Assembly (NCBI GenBank): GCA_900539525.1
Contig: UQCM01000002.1
Location: 1 to 64,000 of the forward strand
Origin: an uncultured Blautia sp.
GTDB taxonomy: Bacteria; Bacillota; Clostridia; Lachnospirales; Lachnospiraceae
Direction of reading: 5' to 3'
DNA length: 64,000 nucleotides
The position numbers and the translations under genes are program-made. Of this stretch, positions 34,009-41,272 are shown piece after piece; within the stretch, counting starts at the first letter, position 1; each line of letters opens with the position of its first letter. The notes below the pieces were generated by a model, which was given only the letters and a program-made list of their open reading frames with translations, had not been told where the DNA came from and did not search any database.

Positions 34009-34713
34009 CTAACCAAACACTCGCTTTCCAGTCCTGTCAATCTGTTCCAGTATCTCTTCTCCAGCTTTCTTCCGTATCTCCTCTCTTGCACTCCCAAGAT
34101 TCGGCGGCCGTTTCTCTGTGTCATGGCAATCACTCCCGAGAACCACGGCATAGCCCTTTTTCAAAAGCTTCATCGCCGTATGACGTTTCCCCCAGGTCAG
34201 AAATGCTTCTGCATTCATCTGTGCATACACAGGAAGCTCAAACATATGATTCCAGACATCTTTGCTTTTCTGATAGCCATAGTACCGTTCAATATGTGCC
34301 AGAACCACCGTCAGCTTCCGCTTCTCGATGATCTTCTCCACTTCACGGTATACGCTCTTATCCCACTGCCTGAACGGCATCTCCAGAAGAAGAACAGAAG
34401 TGCCCTCCACACAAAGCTCAGGAAGCATGGATGCCTCTGACATGCCGTTAAAATAATAGACCTCGGCGCCTGCACGGATCTGCAGCCCGGAAATCTCTTC
34501 TTCCTCAGACAGCAGCTCCCTCATCCGGGTCATCCGGTCAGAACGCCTCTTAAGAAATTCCTCTGGAAAGTCCTGTTCCGCATAGAAATGCGGTGTCACT
34601 ACGACCTTGCGGACCCCCTGACGATACTCCATCTGCAGCATTCTGCGTGTCTGCTCCAGATTCCGGCTTCCGTCATCCATCTCTGGCAGGATATGCGTAT
34701 GAAAATCTATCAT
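34009..34713 (-). CDS. cpsB: PHP-domain protein-tyrosine phosphatase (CpsB/CapC/YwqE)
   Basis: Length 234 aa. The PHP metal motif MIDFHTHILPEMDDGS opens the protein, with VVVTPHFYA, VVLAHIERYYGYQ and VVLGSDCHDTEKRPPN supplying further ligands. This is the manganese-dependent phosphatase that reverses CpsD autophosphorylation. It is the first gene after a promoter with near-consensus hexamers, and is followed without a gap by the LCP gene. Confidence 0.93.
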   Translation of the reverse strand: MIDFHTHILPEMDDGSRNLEQTRRMLQMEYRQGVRKVVVTPHFYAEQDFPEEFLKRRSDRMTRMRELLSEEEEISGLQIRAGAEVYYFNGMSEASMLPELCVEGTSVLLLEMPFRQWDKSVYREVEKIIEKRKLTVVLAHIERYYGYQKSKDVWNHMFELPVYAQMNAEAFLTWGKRHTAMKLLKKGYAVVLGSDCHDTEKRPPNLGSAREEIRKKAGEEILEQIDRTGKRVFG

Positions 34714-34737
34714 ATGTCACATTGCCTCCTCTCTGGC

Positions 34738-34766
34738 ATTATAAGACGTTCCATCGTCATTTTCAA
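34738..34766 (-). promoter_or_regulatory. Promoter for cpsB-LCP-cpsC-cpsD
   Basis: The minus strand shows TTGAAA, a 17-bp spacer and TATAAT, followed about 20 bp later by GAGGAGG and the cpsB start. These are near-consensus sigma-A elements, making this an internal start site within the long locus. Confidence 0.75.
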
Positions 34767-34818
34767 CCTTTTCCCATACTTTTGTAGTAATCAACACCAT
34801 TTTTGTTAAATCTCGCTA

Positions 34819-34844
34819 ATTTTAACCTCTCATTTTAACCTCTC
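34819..34844. repeat. Perfect 13-bp tandem repeat upstream of the cpsB promoter
   Basis: ATTTTAACCTCTC occurs twice in immediate succession (34819-34831 and 34832-34844). The repeat ends about 50-75 bp upstream of the -35 hexamer, a usual place for binding of an activator or response regulator. No gene overlaps it. Confidence 0.55.
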
Positions 34845-34869
34845 TTTGAAGAAATAAATGCTTTTATTG

Positions 34870-36144
34870 CTATATCCGATGAGCTTCCCCCTCCCTCACG
34901 GTCAGATCCGGAAACCTTACATTTCCCCAGTTTCTTCCATTCCATCCCACGTGATACAGACGGTCACGTCTCTCTATGCGGAATGCAACCGCCCGTTCCA
35001 GACAGGCATGCCGGATCTGGTTCTCACCCTGGGGTTCCACGATCACGATATCCGCCGAGTATTCTCCCTCCACAAGCTCTGCTGTATCAAAGGTAAAGCA
35101 GATCACCTGCTCTTCTCCAGTCTCCCCGGCGAACCGCTGCGAAATACCTGTTCCCGTCACCGCATCCTCCGCATCATGTACCGTAAACCGCATATGCAGC
35201 CCGGTAATCCTCCGCTGTGCCGTCAGGAACACGCGCATCGAAAGGAAGCGCTCCTCTCCTCCCAGAACCGGCTGCGGCATCTCGATCCTTCGGATCCTCA
35301 CATTCCCGGTAGACAACCGGTACGGTACTGTTTCAGGAAATTCATAGACATTCTTTATCTCCAGTATATCCTGCATATAGATCCGGATGCCCTCATCCAC
35401 ATCTCCGTCATGAATGATCCTTCCGTCTGCCAGTACGATGGTTCTGTCGCACAGTTCCCGGATGGTCTGCATATTGTGGCTGACATAGAGGATCGTTTTT
35501 TGTCCATCCTCGGAAATTTCCTTCATTTTCCGCAGACACTTCTTCTGAAACATCATATCTCCCACCGCCAGGACCTCATCCATCAGGAAAATATCCGCCT
35601 CCAGGTAGGCAGCCACTGCAAATGCCAGCTTCACATACATCCCTGAGGAATATCTCTTGACCGGGGTGTCGATAAATTTCTCACATTCAGAAAAGGCGAT
35701 GATATCCCCGATCTTCTGCTCCACCTCCCGCTGCTGCATCCCCAGGATCGCTCCATTCAGATAGATGTTCTCCCTGCCGGTCAGCTCTCCGTGAAATCCC
35801 GTCCCTACCTCCAGCATACTGGAGATCCTTCCCCGGATGCAGATCCTTCCCGCTGCCGGGGCAGTCACCCTGGATATGAGCTTCAGCATGGTCGATTTCC
35901 CTGCACCGTTGCGCCCGATGATGCCCACCCGTTCGCCTTTGCGAATCTCGCAGCTGATCTCCTTCAGTGCTTCGAACGTTCCCGCTGTACTGTCCTTCTG
36001 CCAGATCTTCCGGTTGGGATCCTCCTTTCCCCTCTTCAGCGCCCACCAGCTCTGAAGCTGTGACTGGAGCGTATTTCCCCCGATTTTTCCCAGATGATAG
36101 CTCTTTCCCACGCCTTCCATACGTATGACAACTTCTCTTTCCAT
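34870..36144 (-). CDS. wzt: ABC transporter ATPase for polysaccharide export (Wzt/TagH type)
   Basis: Length 424 aa. ABC domain in residues 1-250: Walker A GIIGRNGAGKSTMLKLI, a degenerate signature TPVKRYSSGMYVKLAFA and Walker B DIFLMDEVLAVGD, then ILYVSHNMQTIREL. Residues from about 280 form an extra beta-rich domain (SMRVFLTAQRRITGLHMRFT, EEQVICFTFD, CLERAVAFRIERRD), as in Wzt proteins that read the polymer's non-reducing end. The permease gene precedes it by 10 bp. Presence of this exporter besides Wzx/Wzy is noteworthy. Confidence 0.92.
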   Translation of the reverse strand: MEREVVIRMEGVGKSYHLGKIGGNTLQSQLQSWWALKRGKEDPNRKIWQKDSTAGTFEALKEISCEIRKGERVGIIGRNGAGKSTMLKLISRVTAPAAGRICIRGRISSMLEVGTGFHGELTGRENIYLNGAILGMQQREVEQKIGDIIAFSECEKFIDTPVKRYSSGMYVKLAFAVAAYLEADIFLMDEVLAVGDMMFQKKCLRKMKEISEDGQKTILYVSHNMQTIRELCDRTIVLADGRIIHDGDVDEGIRIYMQDILEIKNVYEFPETVPYRLSTGNVRIRRIEMPQPVLGGEERFLSMRVFLTAQRRITGLHMRFTVHDAEDAVTGTGISQRFAGETGEEQVICFTFDTAELVEGEYSADIVIVEPQGENQIRHACLERAVAFRIERRDRLYHVGWNGRNWGNVRFPDLTVREGEAHRI

Positions 36145-36154
36145 CTGCCGCCTC

Positions 36155-37012
36155 CTATATCGTATCCATGAAAGAACGCTGCGCCTTCTGGAAGATGACC
36201 AGTCCCACAGCCAGTATCAGTATGGTAATGCCAAGACCCGTCCCCGCCTGCAAAAATGTCACCTGTCCTGTCCCCAGCCAGATCCACCGGAAGGTCTCGA
36301 CCACCGGCGCCATCGGGTTCAGCATCATGAGCCACTGCAGTCCGCCCGGTATCTGTGATGCCGGATAAACCACAGGTGTGGCATACATCCAGAGCTGCAG
36401 TCCGAAGGTCACCAGCACGCCCAGGTCACGGTAGCGTGTCGTCAGAGATGCGATGATGATCCCGCACCCAAGAGCCAGGGCCATGACCTGAAGCATGAGC
36501 AGCGGCGTAAGGAGCATGGACAGCCGGAAAACCGGCACTGCTCCGCCCCACGTCCCCCACAGGTAACATACAAAGAACACGGCGAACTGAACCAGGAACT
36601 GGATCTGCCTGGACAGTACCGCCGCCATGGGTACACACAGCCTGGGGAAATACACCTTCCCCATCAGTCTCGCATTCGATGTAAACGTAGAGGACACTTC
36701 GGAGACACAGCCCGAGAAGCAGCTCCACAGAATATTCCCGGACATATAGAATAAGAACTGTGGCGCCCCGTCCGTAGAAATCCCTGCGATCCGGCCGAAC
36801 ACCACCGTCAGTACGGACGAAGACAGAATGGCTGTCAGAATATACCACAGAGGCCCCAGTGCTGTCTGGGCATATCTGGTGACAAAATCACGTTTTACAA
36901 ACATTCTGATCAGTTCCCGGTACTGCCACAGCTCCTGAAAGTCCTTTTTCCCGAGCCGCGCCTCCGGGACGATAACCGTTGTCCATGTTTCATTTTGTTG
37001 CATCTGTGCCAT
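36155..37012 (-). CDS. wzm: ABC-2 polysaccharide export permease (Wzm/TagG type)
   Basis: The start MAQMQQNETWTT (ATG complement 37010-37012) has AAGGAAAGG 8 nt upstream; the open frame continues upstream only through a repeat array. About 285 aa with six membrane helices. Typical segments are VKRDFVTRYAQTALGPLWYI near the N-terminus and GLQLWMYATPVVYPASQIP and NPMAPVVETFRWIWLG towards the end. It pairs with the downstream Wzt-like ATPase to move an undecaprenyl-linked polymer across the membrane. Confidence 0.92.
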   Translation of the reverse strand: MAQMQQNETWTTVIVPEARLGKKDFQELWQYRELIRMFVKRDFVTRYAQTALGPLWYILTAILSSSVLTVVFGRIAGISTDGAPQFLFYMSGNILWSCFSGCVSEVSSTFTSNARLMGKVYFPRLCVPMAAVLSRQIQFLVQFAVFFVCYLWGTWGGAVPVFRLSMLLTPLLMLQVMALALGCGIIIASLTTRYRDLGVLVTFGLQLWMYATPVVYPASQIPGGLQWLMMLNPMAPVVETFRWIWLGTGQVTFLQAGTGLGITILILAVGLVIFQKAQRSFMDTI

Positions 37013-37030
37013 GTAGCTTTCCTTTCCTTC

Positions 37031-37152
37031 CCGGCTGCATCTGTTCTTCTGCGCAGACGGTTTTATCTGTCTTTTTCCGTTTGCATCTGTTCTTCTGCGC
37101 AGACGGATTGTTCTGTCTTTTTCCGTCTGCATCTGTTCTTCTGCGCAGACGG
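37031..37152. repeat. Three hairpin repeats with exact 46-bp period before wzm
   Basis: On the minus strand each unit has CCGTCTGC, a 14-nt loop, then GCAGACGG or a one-mismatch variant. Units lie at 37123-37152 (perfect stem), 37077-37106 and 37031-37060 (one mismatch each). They are separated by 16-nt T-rich spacers on the plus strand. They fill the 152-bp gap between the HPr-kinase-like gene and wzm. The array could be translated in frame as an Arg-rich peptide, but a good start for wzm lies just after it, so non-coding is preferred. Confidence 0.8.
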
Positions 37153-37164
37153 ATTGTTCTGTCC

Positions 37165-37875
37165 TTATGCTCTGCCGCTCATAGCCTCCCATGCTGCTGT
37201 CACCGCATCCTGGGAGATATCGCACTGCATACGGTACAGCGGAATCCTCTTCACCACCTGCCCCAGCAGTCCCAGCGTCTTTATCAGCTTTACCCGATCC
37301 TCAGGGCGGTATGTCTGGCGGTAGAGAGCCGGATATCCGTCCGCGGGGCTGATCGGCTCTACACGGTTCGTGGTTCCTCTCTCCAGCAGGCAGATGCCCC
37401 CGATGGGTGCCTTCCGGTTGGTATTCAGAGCATCTTTTCCGCTCCACGGTGTACCGCAGACATAGACCGCATCCTCTCTGACCTGAAGAAGGGGCTTGTC
37501 ATCGTTGATCACCACTGCGCGTTCTCCGAAGCGCTCCTTCCACAGACGCACATGCGTAGACTTTCCCGTACCGCTCGGCGCTGTAAAGATATAGGCCTGT
37601 CCGTCTACCTCCACCGCCGAACCATGAAACAGGAAGGTATCATGTGAAATCATCTCCTCGCAGATCTTGCGGTAGACAGCCAGACTTTCCAGATACCCCT
37701 TTGAGAACTCTGTCCCCGAGTCCGTATGCTCCCGTTCGATCTCTTCCGGCGTCACTTCGATCCGTATACCGGGAGTTTCTGTCTCATACCCCTGACACAT
37801 ATGTATAAGGAAAGGATACTGTGCCGCTATCGTGACCGGCACATCTGCAAATAGATAGTTTTTCTCTGTCTTCAT
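37165..37875 (-). CDS. HPr-kinase-like P-loop protein
   Basis: Length 236 aa. Core motifs: FHGSAVEVDGQAYIFTAPSG with TGKSTHVRLWKE (Walker A, about residue 90), VVINDDKPLL (Walker B-like), CGTPWSGKDALNTNRKAPIG. This resembles the C-terminal kinase domain of HPr kinase/phosphorylase without its N-terminal domain. Relatives accompany PqqD-like proteins, S24/S26 peptidases and NTP_transf_5 proteins, and one such enzyme phosphorylates a lasso peptide (PadeK, paeninodin). It is 3 bp after the PqqD-like gene. It probably phosphorylates a Ser/Thr or sugar hydroxyl; the target is unknown. Confidence 0.8.
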   Translation of the reverse strand: MKTEKNYLFADVPVTIAAQYPFLIHMCQGYETETPGIRIEVTPEEIEREHTDSGTEFSKGYLESLAVYRKICEEMISHDTFLFHGSAVEVDGQAYIFTAPSGTGKSTHVRLWKERFGERAVVINDDKPLLQVREDAVYVCGTPWSGKDALNTNRKAPIGGICLLERGTTNRVEPISPADGYPALYRQTYRPEDRVKLIKTLGLLGQVVKRIPLYRMQCDISQDAVTAAWEAMSGRA

Positions 37876-37878
37876 CCC

Positions 37879-38145
37879 TTATCTCTCCAGAATACCCTTA
37901 GCTTCCAGCTTCGCCAGGAAATTCTGCACATCCCGCTTCGCTGTCTCCTGATCCACATCATAATTTCCCGTCAGTTCTCCGATCAGCTTCTCCTCAGTCG
38001 TATCCTCCTGCAGTCTCTCCCACAGAAAGGCGCCTGCACCGTTGAGCTTCACGATTCCCACCTGCCTGTCATCCCTCGTATCCAGTGGCACTGCCATCGT
38101 CTCTTTTCCTATCGTATCCAGGACGTATGATCCTTTTATCTTCAT
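37879..38145 (-). CDS. PqqD/RRE-domain protein
   Basis: Length 88 aa, the normal size for a stand-alone PqqD/RRE fold. IVKLNGAGAFLWERLQED followed by DQETAKRDVQNFLAKLEAKGILE is the typical PqqD pattern (LN..a..iw..l, then D...F...L...G). RRE proteins bind leader peptides of RiPP precursors and present them to modifying enzymes. AGGAGGA lies 9 nt before ATG and a good promoter about 60 bp upstream, so this is the first gene of the minus-strand locus. No precursor peptide is obvious nearby. Confidence 0.85.
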   Translation of the reverse strand: MKIKGSYVLDTIGKETMAVPLDTRDDRQVGIVKLNGAGAFLWERLQEDTTEEKLIGELTGNYDVDQETAKRDVQNFLAKLEAKGILER

Positions 38146-38200
38146 TTTCGTATATCCTCCTCTTATCCATGTATGGGCTCTAAACGGTTACCTTCTTCTT

Positions 38201-38228
38201 ATTATACACAAAAGTATTTTTTTGTAAA
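38201..38228 (-). promoter_or_regulatory. Promoter at the head of the glycan locus
   Basis: The minus strand shows TTTACA, a 16-bp A/T-rich spacer and a perfect TATAAT. The expected start site is near 38194, with a 50-nt leader before the PqqD-like ATG. On the plus strand, TTGACA at 38259-38264 may be the -35 element for the divergent peptidase gene, but its -10 is weak. Confidence 0.75.
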
Positions 38229-38337
38229 CAGATTCTACCGTTGCTCACCGCCTCCTGATTGACACACACAAATACATATGTTAAGGTAAATCCAACATAA
38301 AGCATAACTACCATTTGAAAGAGATCGTGATGCAGGA

Positions 38338-38778
38338 ATGAAAAAAGAATTTTTTAAATTAGATGAATGTGAACCGCTGATCCGCAAAACTCTTGAAAAA
38401 GGCGGAACCTTTAAATTTTATCCAAGAGGCACGAGTATGGAACCGACCATCCACGCAGGACGTGATATGGTGGTACTCTCTCCTCTTCCCGACTGTCTGA
38501 GGAAATATCAGATCGTCCTCTATAAGCGCACAAACGGTGCCTTCGTGCTCCATCGCATCATTAAGGTGAAAGGCTCCTGCTGCACCATGCGCGGCGACAA
38601 CCAGTTCGTGTCCGAACCCGGTATACAAAAAGAGCAGATGATCGGCATGGTAACGCAGATCATCTGCAATGGTGATGTGATTCCCGTAAACGATACCCGT
38701 CACCGCATAGCTGCGGCACTCTGGGTAAAAACTGCACTGCCCCGCAGAGTTTGGAGGCATTTCTTTTCGTGCCGTTAA
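38338..38778 (+). CDS. S24/S26-family signal-peptidase-like protein without membrane anchor
   Basis: Length 146 aa. The Ser motif is KFYPRGTSMEPTIHAGRDMV (about residue 30), followed by YQIVLYKRTNGAFVLHRII and CTMRGDNQFV. That is the box order of S24/S26 peptidases, with LHRI as in SipW-like enzymes. There is no hydrophobic helix, so it is cytoplasmic, which suggests cleavage of an intracellular peptide rather than secretion. It is divergent from the PqqD-like gene across 192 bp. The ribosome site is poor (AAAGAGA, 14 nt before ATG). Relatives sit beside PqqD/HPr-kinase-like genes. Confidence 0.78.
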   Translation: MKKEFFKLDECEPLIRKTLEKGGTFKFYPRGTSMEPTIHAGRDMVVLSPLPDCLRKYQIVLYKRTNGAFVLHRIIKVKGSCCTMRGDNQFVSEPGIQKEQMIGMVTQIICNGDVIPVNDTRHRIAAALWVKTALPRRVWRHFFSCR

Positions 38779-38788
38779 GTGCGGCACG
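38768..38788. terminator. Hairpin between convergent peptidase and response-regulator genes
   Basis: CGTGCCG, loop TTAAGTG, CGGCACG: a 7-bp perfect stem overlapping the peptidase stop codon. A T-run is missing on both sides, so its terminator function is uncertain. Confidence 0.4.
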
Positions 38789-38797
38789 GAGACATCT

Positions 38798-39487
38798 TCA
38801 CACCTTAAACCGATACCCCACTCCCCAGATGGTCTCGATATACTGAGGCTTTGCCGTGTTGAATTCGATCTTCTCACGGATCTTCTTAATATGTACTGTA
38901 ACAGTGGCAATATCACCGATGGACTCCATATCCCAGATTTTTGAAAACAGCTCTTCCTTTGTAAATACATGGTTCGGGTTCTGCGCCAGAAAGGTGAGCA
39001 GGTCGAATTCCTTTGTGGTAAAGGTTTTCTCCTCACCATTGACCCAGACTCTTCTGGCTGTCTTGTCGATCTTGATCCCGCGGATCTCAATCACATCATT
39101 CTGCGGTGCATTCGTGCTTACCAGACGGTCGTATCTGGCCATATGTGCCTTTACACGGGCCACCATCTCGCTGGGACTGAAGGGCTTTGTCATATAGTCA
39201 TCGGCGCCAAGGCCCAGCCCTCTGATTTTGTCGATATCATCCTTCTTTGCGGATACCATCAGAATCGGTGTATTTTTGTGGTTCCGGATCTCCTTGCAGA
39301 TTTCAAAGCCATCCATCTCCGGCAGCATCAGGTCCAGGATAAAGAGATCAAAGTCCTCTGCCAGCGCACGCTTCAGTCCCACATCCCCCCGGTTCTCAAT
39401 CTCCACTTCAAATCCGCTCAGCTCCAGATAATCCTTCTCCAGATCTGCAATGCTTTCTTCATCTTCAATGATCAGTATCTTACTCAT
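38798..39487 (-). CDS. OmpR/PhoB-family response regulator
   Basis: The start MSKILIIEDEES (ATG complement 39485-39487) overlaps the kinase stop in ATGAGTAA, which implies coupling; about 229 aa. The receiver domain has the acidic pair EDEES, phospho-acceptor Asp in LFILDLMLPEMDG and Lys in DDYMTKPFSPSEM. The C-terminal winged helix shows FTTKEFDLLTFLAQNPNHVF and VTVHIKKIREKIE ending GVGYRF. Target genes are unknown; cell-envelope homeostasis is plausible given the neighbours. Confidence 0.93.
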   Translation of the reverse strand: MSKILIIEDEESIADLEKDYLELSGFEVEIENRGDVGLKRALAEDFDLFILDLMLPEMDGFEICKEIRNHKNTPILMVSAKKDDIDKIRGLGLGADDYMTKPFSPSEMVARVKAHMARYDRLVSTNAPQNDVIEIRGIKIDKTARRVWVNGEEKTFTTKEFDLLTFLAQNPNHVFTKEELFSKIWDMESIGDIATVTVHIKKIREKIEFNTAKPQYIETIWGVGYRFKV

Positions 39488-40973
39488 TAATCGGTACCTC
39501 CTGATATTTTCTGAGGACAAAGAACATGATCGTTCCCGCCCCTAATTTGCTGCTTGCCCATATTTTTCCGCCGTGATCCTCTACGATCTTCTTTACGATG
39601 GAAAGTCCGATTCCGCTGCCTCCTCTTGACGAATTTCTGGAAGCATCCGTGCGGTAGAACCGGTCGAAGATCAGCGGAAGATCCTTCGCCGCGATTCCTT
39701 TTCCGTTGTCCTCGATCTCCACCTGGATGAAGTCACCCACATCCTTGACCCGGATGCTGATATAGCCCTTGGGCTTGTCCAGATATTTCACGGAATTTCC
39801 GATAATATTGTTGATGACACGCTTCATCTGCTCCGCATCGGCAATGACCTGCGTATCCCTGTCCACATAGTTGAAATAAGAAAGTTCGATACCCTTCGCC
39901 TCCAGATCCAGTCCCACTTCCTCCACGCAGTCCCCGAAATAATCATAAACATTGATCTTGCTGAAGGTATAGGGGATTTTGTTGGTATCGATCTTGGAAT
40001 AGAAGGTCAGCTCATTGATCAGCCTGTCCATTTCATTGGCCTTGTTGTAGATGGTTCGGATATATTTGTCCATCTTCTCCGGCGTGTCTGCCACACCGTC
40101 CATGATCCCCTCCACATATCCTTTTACCGCCGTGATCGGTGTCTTCAGATCATGGGAAATGTTGCTGATCAGCTCTTTGTTTTCCTTATCGTATTCGAGC
40201 TTCTGTGCTGCTGTCTCCTTCAGTCTCTGGCGCATTTCTTCAAAATCGCGGCACAGCTCACTGATCTCATCATCCCCTTCCACATCCATCTCGAAGTCCA
40301 GATTTCCTTCCTTGATGTTCTGGGTCGCCGTTTTCAGCTTCTTCAGCGGTGTAATGATACCGCCATAAATCCAGGTAGTGAGCAGAAGCGCTGTGAAACA
40401 CAAGATCAAAATGATTGCCACGAACATGTCACGGAACAGGGACTTGATCTGCGGCACCATGTCACTCACTCTCGTGATGATAAAGGCACTTCCCTTTGTA
40501 TCGTCAGAAAAGTTCAGGTCTACCCGCTTGACAAAGGCTTTCACATCCTTTCCGATGTAGACCCCACTGTCTGATGTCTGGCTGTACTGCCCATATGCGG
40601 GAAGCTCCTGAAAGAGCAGCGTAATATTCTCACTGGTTCCCGAGTAGTACAGGGCATCCTCTCTGCGGACGATCAGATAAGAATACCGTGACCGCAGCTC
40701 ATCATTCAGCCCTTCGAGATAGGCCGTATCCAGAAAAACGCCCGGATTCTCCCTGGCCTGCTTTTGCATCTTCTCAAACAGCTTCTGTGTAGACTGGCTG
40801 ATCATCTGGACCGAGTTTGAAAAGGATTCATACGTCAGATCCTCGATGCCATAGCTCTCCTCCATCGATTTGATCTGATAGCTCCCAAACCCGATAAAGG
40901 CCAGACTCGCCAGGCACACAGGCACAAAAATAATTACAAAAAAAGCTATGGTAAGCCTTGTCCTTAACTTCAT
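39480..40973 (-). CDS. Sensor histidine kinase (HAMP, HisKA, HATPase_c)
   Basis: Length 497 aa. N-terminal helix (IAFFVIIFVPVCLASLAFIG), extracellular domain of about 150 residues, second helix (VAIILILCFTALLLTTWIYG) and HAMP (ITPLKKLKTATQNIKEGNL). The H box is SNISHDLKTPITAVKGYVEG, followed by the N box INNIIGNSVKYL, DNGKGIAAKDLP and a G-rich SRGGSGIGLSIV. A CAATT-type promoter region upstream is not clear. It is the first gene of a two-gene operon with the response regulator. Confidence 0.93.
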   Translation of the reverse strand: MKLRTRLTIAFFVIIFVPVCLASLAFIGFGSYQIKSMEESYGIEDLTYESFSNSVQMISQSTQKLFEKMQKQARENPGVFLDTAYLEGLNDELRSRYSYLIVRREDALYYSGTSENITLLFQELPAYGQYSQTSDSGVYIGKDVKAFVKRVDLNFSDDTKGSAFIITRVSDMVPQIKSLFRDMFVAIILILCFTALLLTTWIYGGIITPLKKLKTATQNIKEGNLDFEMDVEGDDEISELCRDFEEMRQRLKETAAQKLEYDKENKELISNISHDLKTPITAVKGYVEGIMDGVADTPEKMDKYIRTIYNKANEMDRLINELTFYSKIDTNKIPYTFSKINVYDYFGDCVEEVGLDLEAKGIELSYFNYVDRDTQVIADAEQMKRVINNIIGNSVKYLDKPKGYISIRVKDVGDFIQVEIEDNGKGIAAKDLPLIFDRFYRTDASRNSSRGGSGIGLSIVKKIVEDHGGKIWASSKLGAGTIMFFVLRKYQEVPINE

Positions 40974-41189
40974 CTTCTGCCTCCGAATTGCGATTTATGG
41001 TAACTGCACAGAACTGCCAACAGATCTGCATCCCGCAGGTCTGAACAGTTATGATAACTTTATGATACCATAGATATGACAGTCTTTCACATTAACTTTT
41101 TATAAACAAAGCAGGAAAGCCCCTCTCAGGTTAATGTTCACTCCGTGACCGGCAACACACTTCGTGATGCACAGATAGGATGCATTATG

Positions 41190-41218
41190 TTGACATCATA
41201 ACAGAAAGCACCTACAAT
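41190..41218 (+). promoter_or_regulatory. Promoter of the M50 protease gene
   Basis: TTGACA, a 17-bp spacer and TACAAT, with a start expected near 41225 and GGAGGT 36 bp further on. Its position shows that the upstream in-frame ATG at 41180 cannot be the translation start. Confidence 0.8.
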
Positions 41219-41272
41219 ATATTTAGCAAGACTTCAAAACCGAACCAGTCAGCATTGAGCGGAGGTCAAAAA

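Noticed and set aside
37031..37152. CRISPR array.
   Set aside because: Three units with conserved short spacers and internal palindromes; no unique spacers of normal length and no cas genes.
37013..37225. Longer reading frame giving the Wzm-like permease an Arg-rich N-terminal extension.
   Set aside because: The extension is read from the hairpin repeats and overlaps the upstream gene; a good ribosome site precedes the ATG at 37012.
5227..38251. The 14-mer CCGTTGCTCACCGC occurs at 5227-5240 and at 38238-38251, near both ends of the glycan locus.
   Set aside because: Several 14-base matches are expected by chance in a 64-kb window, and the flanking bases do not extend the match.
41180..41272. 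Upstream ATG for the M50 protease.
   Set aside because: It precedes the -35 element of the promoter at 41190-41218, so it is not transcribed from it.
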